Translations under genes and position numbers: made by a program
DNA from: Solea solea
Taxonomy: Eukaryota > Chordata > Actinopteri > Pleuronectiformes > Soleidae
Assembly: GCF_958295425.1 (NCBI RefSeq)
Contig: NC_081136.1
Coordinates: 26,037,436-26,101,435 of the forward strand
Reading direction: 5' to 3'
DNA length: 64,000 bases
Shown: in pieces, positions 61,997 through 64,000 of the stretch
Numbering within the stretch: the first letter of the stretch is position 1
Layout of the letters: each line of letters starts with the position of its first letter
Notes under the pieces: generated by a model
What the model saw: the letters and a program-made list of their open reading frames with translations, nothing else
Database searches by the model: none
What the model was told of the DNA's origin: nothing

Positions 61997-63240
61997 CTAT
62001 GTTAAAGTCATGAGATGGGTCCGTTGATGCATTTTGAGATTATACGCCTGCCTGAAACCCTTCCCACATTCTCCACAGAGGTATGGTTTTTCTCCTGAAT
62101 GTGTTCGTTGGTGTCTTTTGAGCCTGTTGGCACTCAGGAAGCTCTTGTCACATTCGGTGCAGGCGTAAGGTCGCACTCCGGTGTGGTAGCGCAGGTGGAC
62201 GGTCAGGTAACAGGACTGAGTAAATTTCTTGCCACAGTGGGGGCACTGGAATGGCTTGTGGCCCGTGTGGAAACGTTCATGCTTCAGGAGCTCTGCATGG
62301 GAAAAGAAACCCTTCCCACAGTCGGAGCAGAGATATGGCCTCTCACCGGAATGAGTCAGCTCGTGACGGATCAGAGTGGCCTTGTAAACAAAACTCTTGT
62401 CGCACTGTGAGCAGCTGAAAACATTTTCTCTGGTGTGGCAGCGCTCGTGCTTCTTCATGTTGCGCTCCCTCTTGAAGCTCTTGCCGCAGAAGGAGCATAT
62501 GAAGGGCATCTCCTCAGAGTGGATCTTCATGTGGCTCAGCAAACCCCCCCGGTAGAGAAATCCCTTGCCACACTGAGTGCATATGTGCCGCCGCTCCTTC
62601 AGATGGATGCGTTGGTGTGCAGTGAGAGCGGCTTGGTAGGCAAAGCTCTTTCCACAGTTGCACGTGTGCACTCTTTCTTCCTGGTGAGTCTGAATGTGCC
62701 TGTTCAAGTAGCTGGCACAGCTGAAGCTCAGGTCACAATGAGGGCATCTGTAAGAATGCTCATCCTTGTTAGCATCTTCTCCGTGGATCTTCAGATGTCT
62801 CACTAGTGCCGACTTCCAGGCGAATGCCCTACCACACTCTGAACATAAATACTCCCCATTCTCCATGTGGGTGCTCTTGTGTTCCCTCTGGGCCAGTGAC
62901 GTCTTGAAGAACTCCCCACAGATCAGGCACTTGTATTTGCGGCCAGACTTGTGTGTCTGCTTGTGCCGCTCCAGTGACTGTTTGAAGGAGAACCGCCGTC
63001 CGCACTGTGAACAGAGGAACGGCTGTTCACCTGTGTGGATGCGCTGATGGGCTTTAAGTAAAGACTGGAACTTGAAGCTCTTCTCACAGTCTGCACAAGC
63101 AAAACTTCCCTCTTCATCTGGGAGAGACAGAAGGGATGTCATGTCCTCCTGCTCCTCAGTCTCAGCAGAGCGGAAGCTGTCACTGTGCTGCTGAACCTGC
63201 ACGTCATCTGAATGGTGAAGCGAGCACTTTGAACAGGACA
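61997..63240 (-). CDS. C2H2 zinc-finger protein, 3' exon with 13 fingers (5' end unresolved)
   Basis: A probable nuclear DNA-binding protein. From the 5' side on the minus strand: an acidic leader with HHSDDVQVQQHSD and EDMTSLLSLPDEEGS, then 13 C2H2 fingers from FACADCEKSFKFQSLLKAH to YLCGECGKGFRQAYNLKMHQ, and the end RTHLMTLT before the stop. Finger 6 (HTCNCGKSFAYQAALTAH) has CxC in place of CxxC. Linkers are mostly HTGxxP-like. The frame stays open up to a TAG at 63263-63265. The true start is either ATG at 63142 or a spliced upstream exon; a CTTTTGTCCTGTTCAAAG acceptor-like tract near 63232 supports splicing. No KRAB or SCAN domain is visible. I cannot assign an orthologue. Confidence 0.85.
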
Positions 63241-63271
63241 AAGCAGTGGATGCGATATCGGCTACAGATCC

Positions 63272-64000
63272 TAATAAAAAAAAGAAAATATAACTGGTTA
63301 AATGTAGTGTTTACTATAAACAAAACAATGTTTTAACTTCTACTGACAAGTGTCAGTACAAACAAGCTACTGCCATCACACTGTGTTGTTTCTCTATTAA
63401 CGACACCTGTTCTCTTCAAGTGTAATGCTTTAACGTATTTACAAGTATGTCATGCGCACATTATAAAGCATTTGCTGTTCTCCTTTAATGACACATTTTA
63501 CATTATTAAGTAATTATATAAGTGTGTTTTAGTATACATTGTCATATATTAACCAGACTCTGCACAGGAAGTCATATTTCTTTACAAACAGGAACAGTGA
63601 CTTTGTAACATATAAGATATATTAGATCATTTGTAGAAAATGATATGCTTCTCATAACTGGTCATTTGGGGTAAAGGGAAGTCATTAAACTTTCAATGCC
63701 TTTCAGGACATACAGGCCCATCAAAAATATACAAAAAACTACTATAATTAGTTTATCTATATTATTAGTTCATGTATTAGTTAATAATAACAATGTCATC
63801 TTGACAATGACATAACCTGCTGAGTTGAGGTGAAAACTATTATTACTCTCTTGCCTGTAATTGAATGCATTTCCATCAACTCCATCGACCTATTTTCTTA
63901 TTTTTTTTTACATTGTTTGGTGTCTTACGTTCTCTAACTGTATTACTATTTTCATCATGACTGACGATGAGTTAGTTCTTTTGGCTTCTCCTTTTAGGGG
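63272..64000. other. Region upstream of the last zinc-finger exon, no exon recognised
   Basis: AT-rich sequence without a convincing exon on either strand. A pyrimidine tract and AG on the minus strand at 63272 (TTTTTTTATTAG) fit an intron end. Upstream exons of the zinc-finger gene probably lie beyond the window. Confidence 0.4.

Overview
The window is vertebrate nuclear DNA, almost certainly from a ray-finned (teleost) fish. The genes have many short exons with GT-AG introns. The intergenic and intronic DNA carries repeats typical of fish: tRNA-derived SINEs, Tc1-like transposon relics, a palindromic MITE family, and long CA and TA microsatellites. There are no bacterial-style operons. I rebuilt gene models by hand from protein similarity, splice sites and codon phase. 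No alignment or expression data were available.

Layout. (1) 1-30.6 kb, + strand: the 3' half of a neuron navigator gene (best match NAV3), with 25 recognisable exons from a Ser-rich region through two coiled coils to the AAA-type ATPase, then a likely 3.9 kb 3' UTR. (2) 31.2-33.45 kb, +: a 55-residue membrane micropeptide of the C4orf3 (another-regulin) family. (3) 33.96-39.27 kb, +: a seven-exon gene joining a TIN2-like (TINF2_N) domain to about 15 C2H2 zinc fingers. (4) 40.3-46.2 kb, +: a short, divergent NUFIP2-family gene. (5) 46.5-57.4 kb, -: complete osgep (KEOPS tRNA t6A synthase subunit, 11 exons, 335 aa). Its last intron holds a minisatellite of about 5.1 kb (roughly 135 copies of a ~37-bp unit). 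The next intron upstream is a transposon graveyard. (6) 59.77-61.7 kb, +: complete apex1 (AP endonuclease, 4 exons, 311 aa). (7) 62.0-63.2 kb, -: the 3' exon of a second C2H2 zinc-finger gene with 13 fingers.

The genes do not form one pathway. osgep and apex1 lie head to head, as they do in mammals, which supports both calls. The NUFIP2-like gene and osgep converge tail to tail with poly(A) signals that nearly overlap. apex1 and the last zinc-finger gene also converge.

The most unusual structure is the minisatellite inside the osgep intron, which has several unit variants and internal higher-order duplications. Also notable are an unlisted 24-nt microexon and an 87-nt cassette exon in the navigator gene, the TIN2-domain/zinc-finger architecture, a Thr in place of the redox Cys65 of APEX1, and a nested MITE-in-Tc1 insertion.
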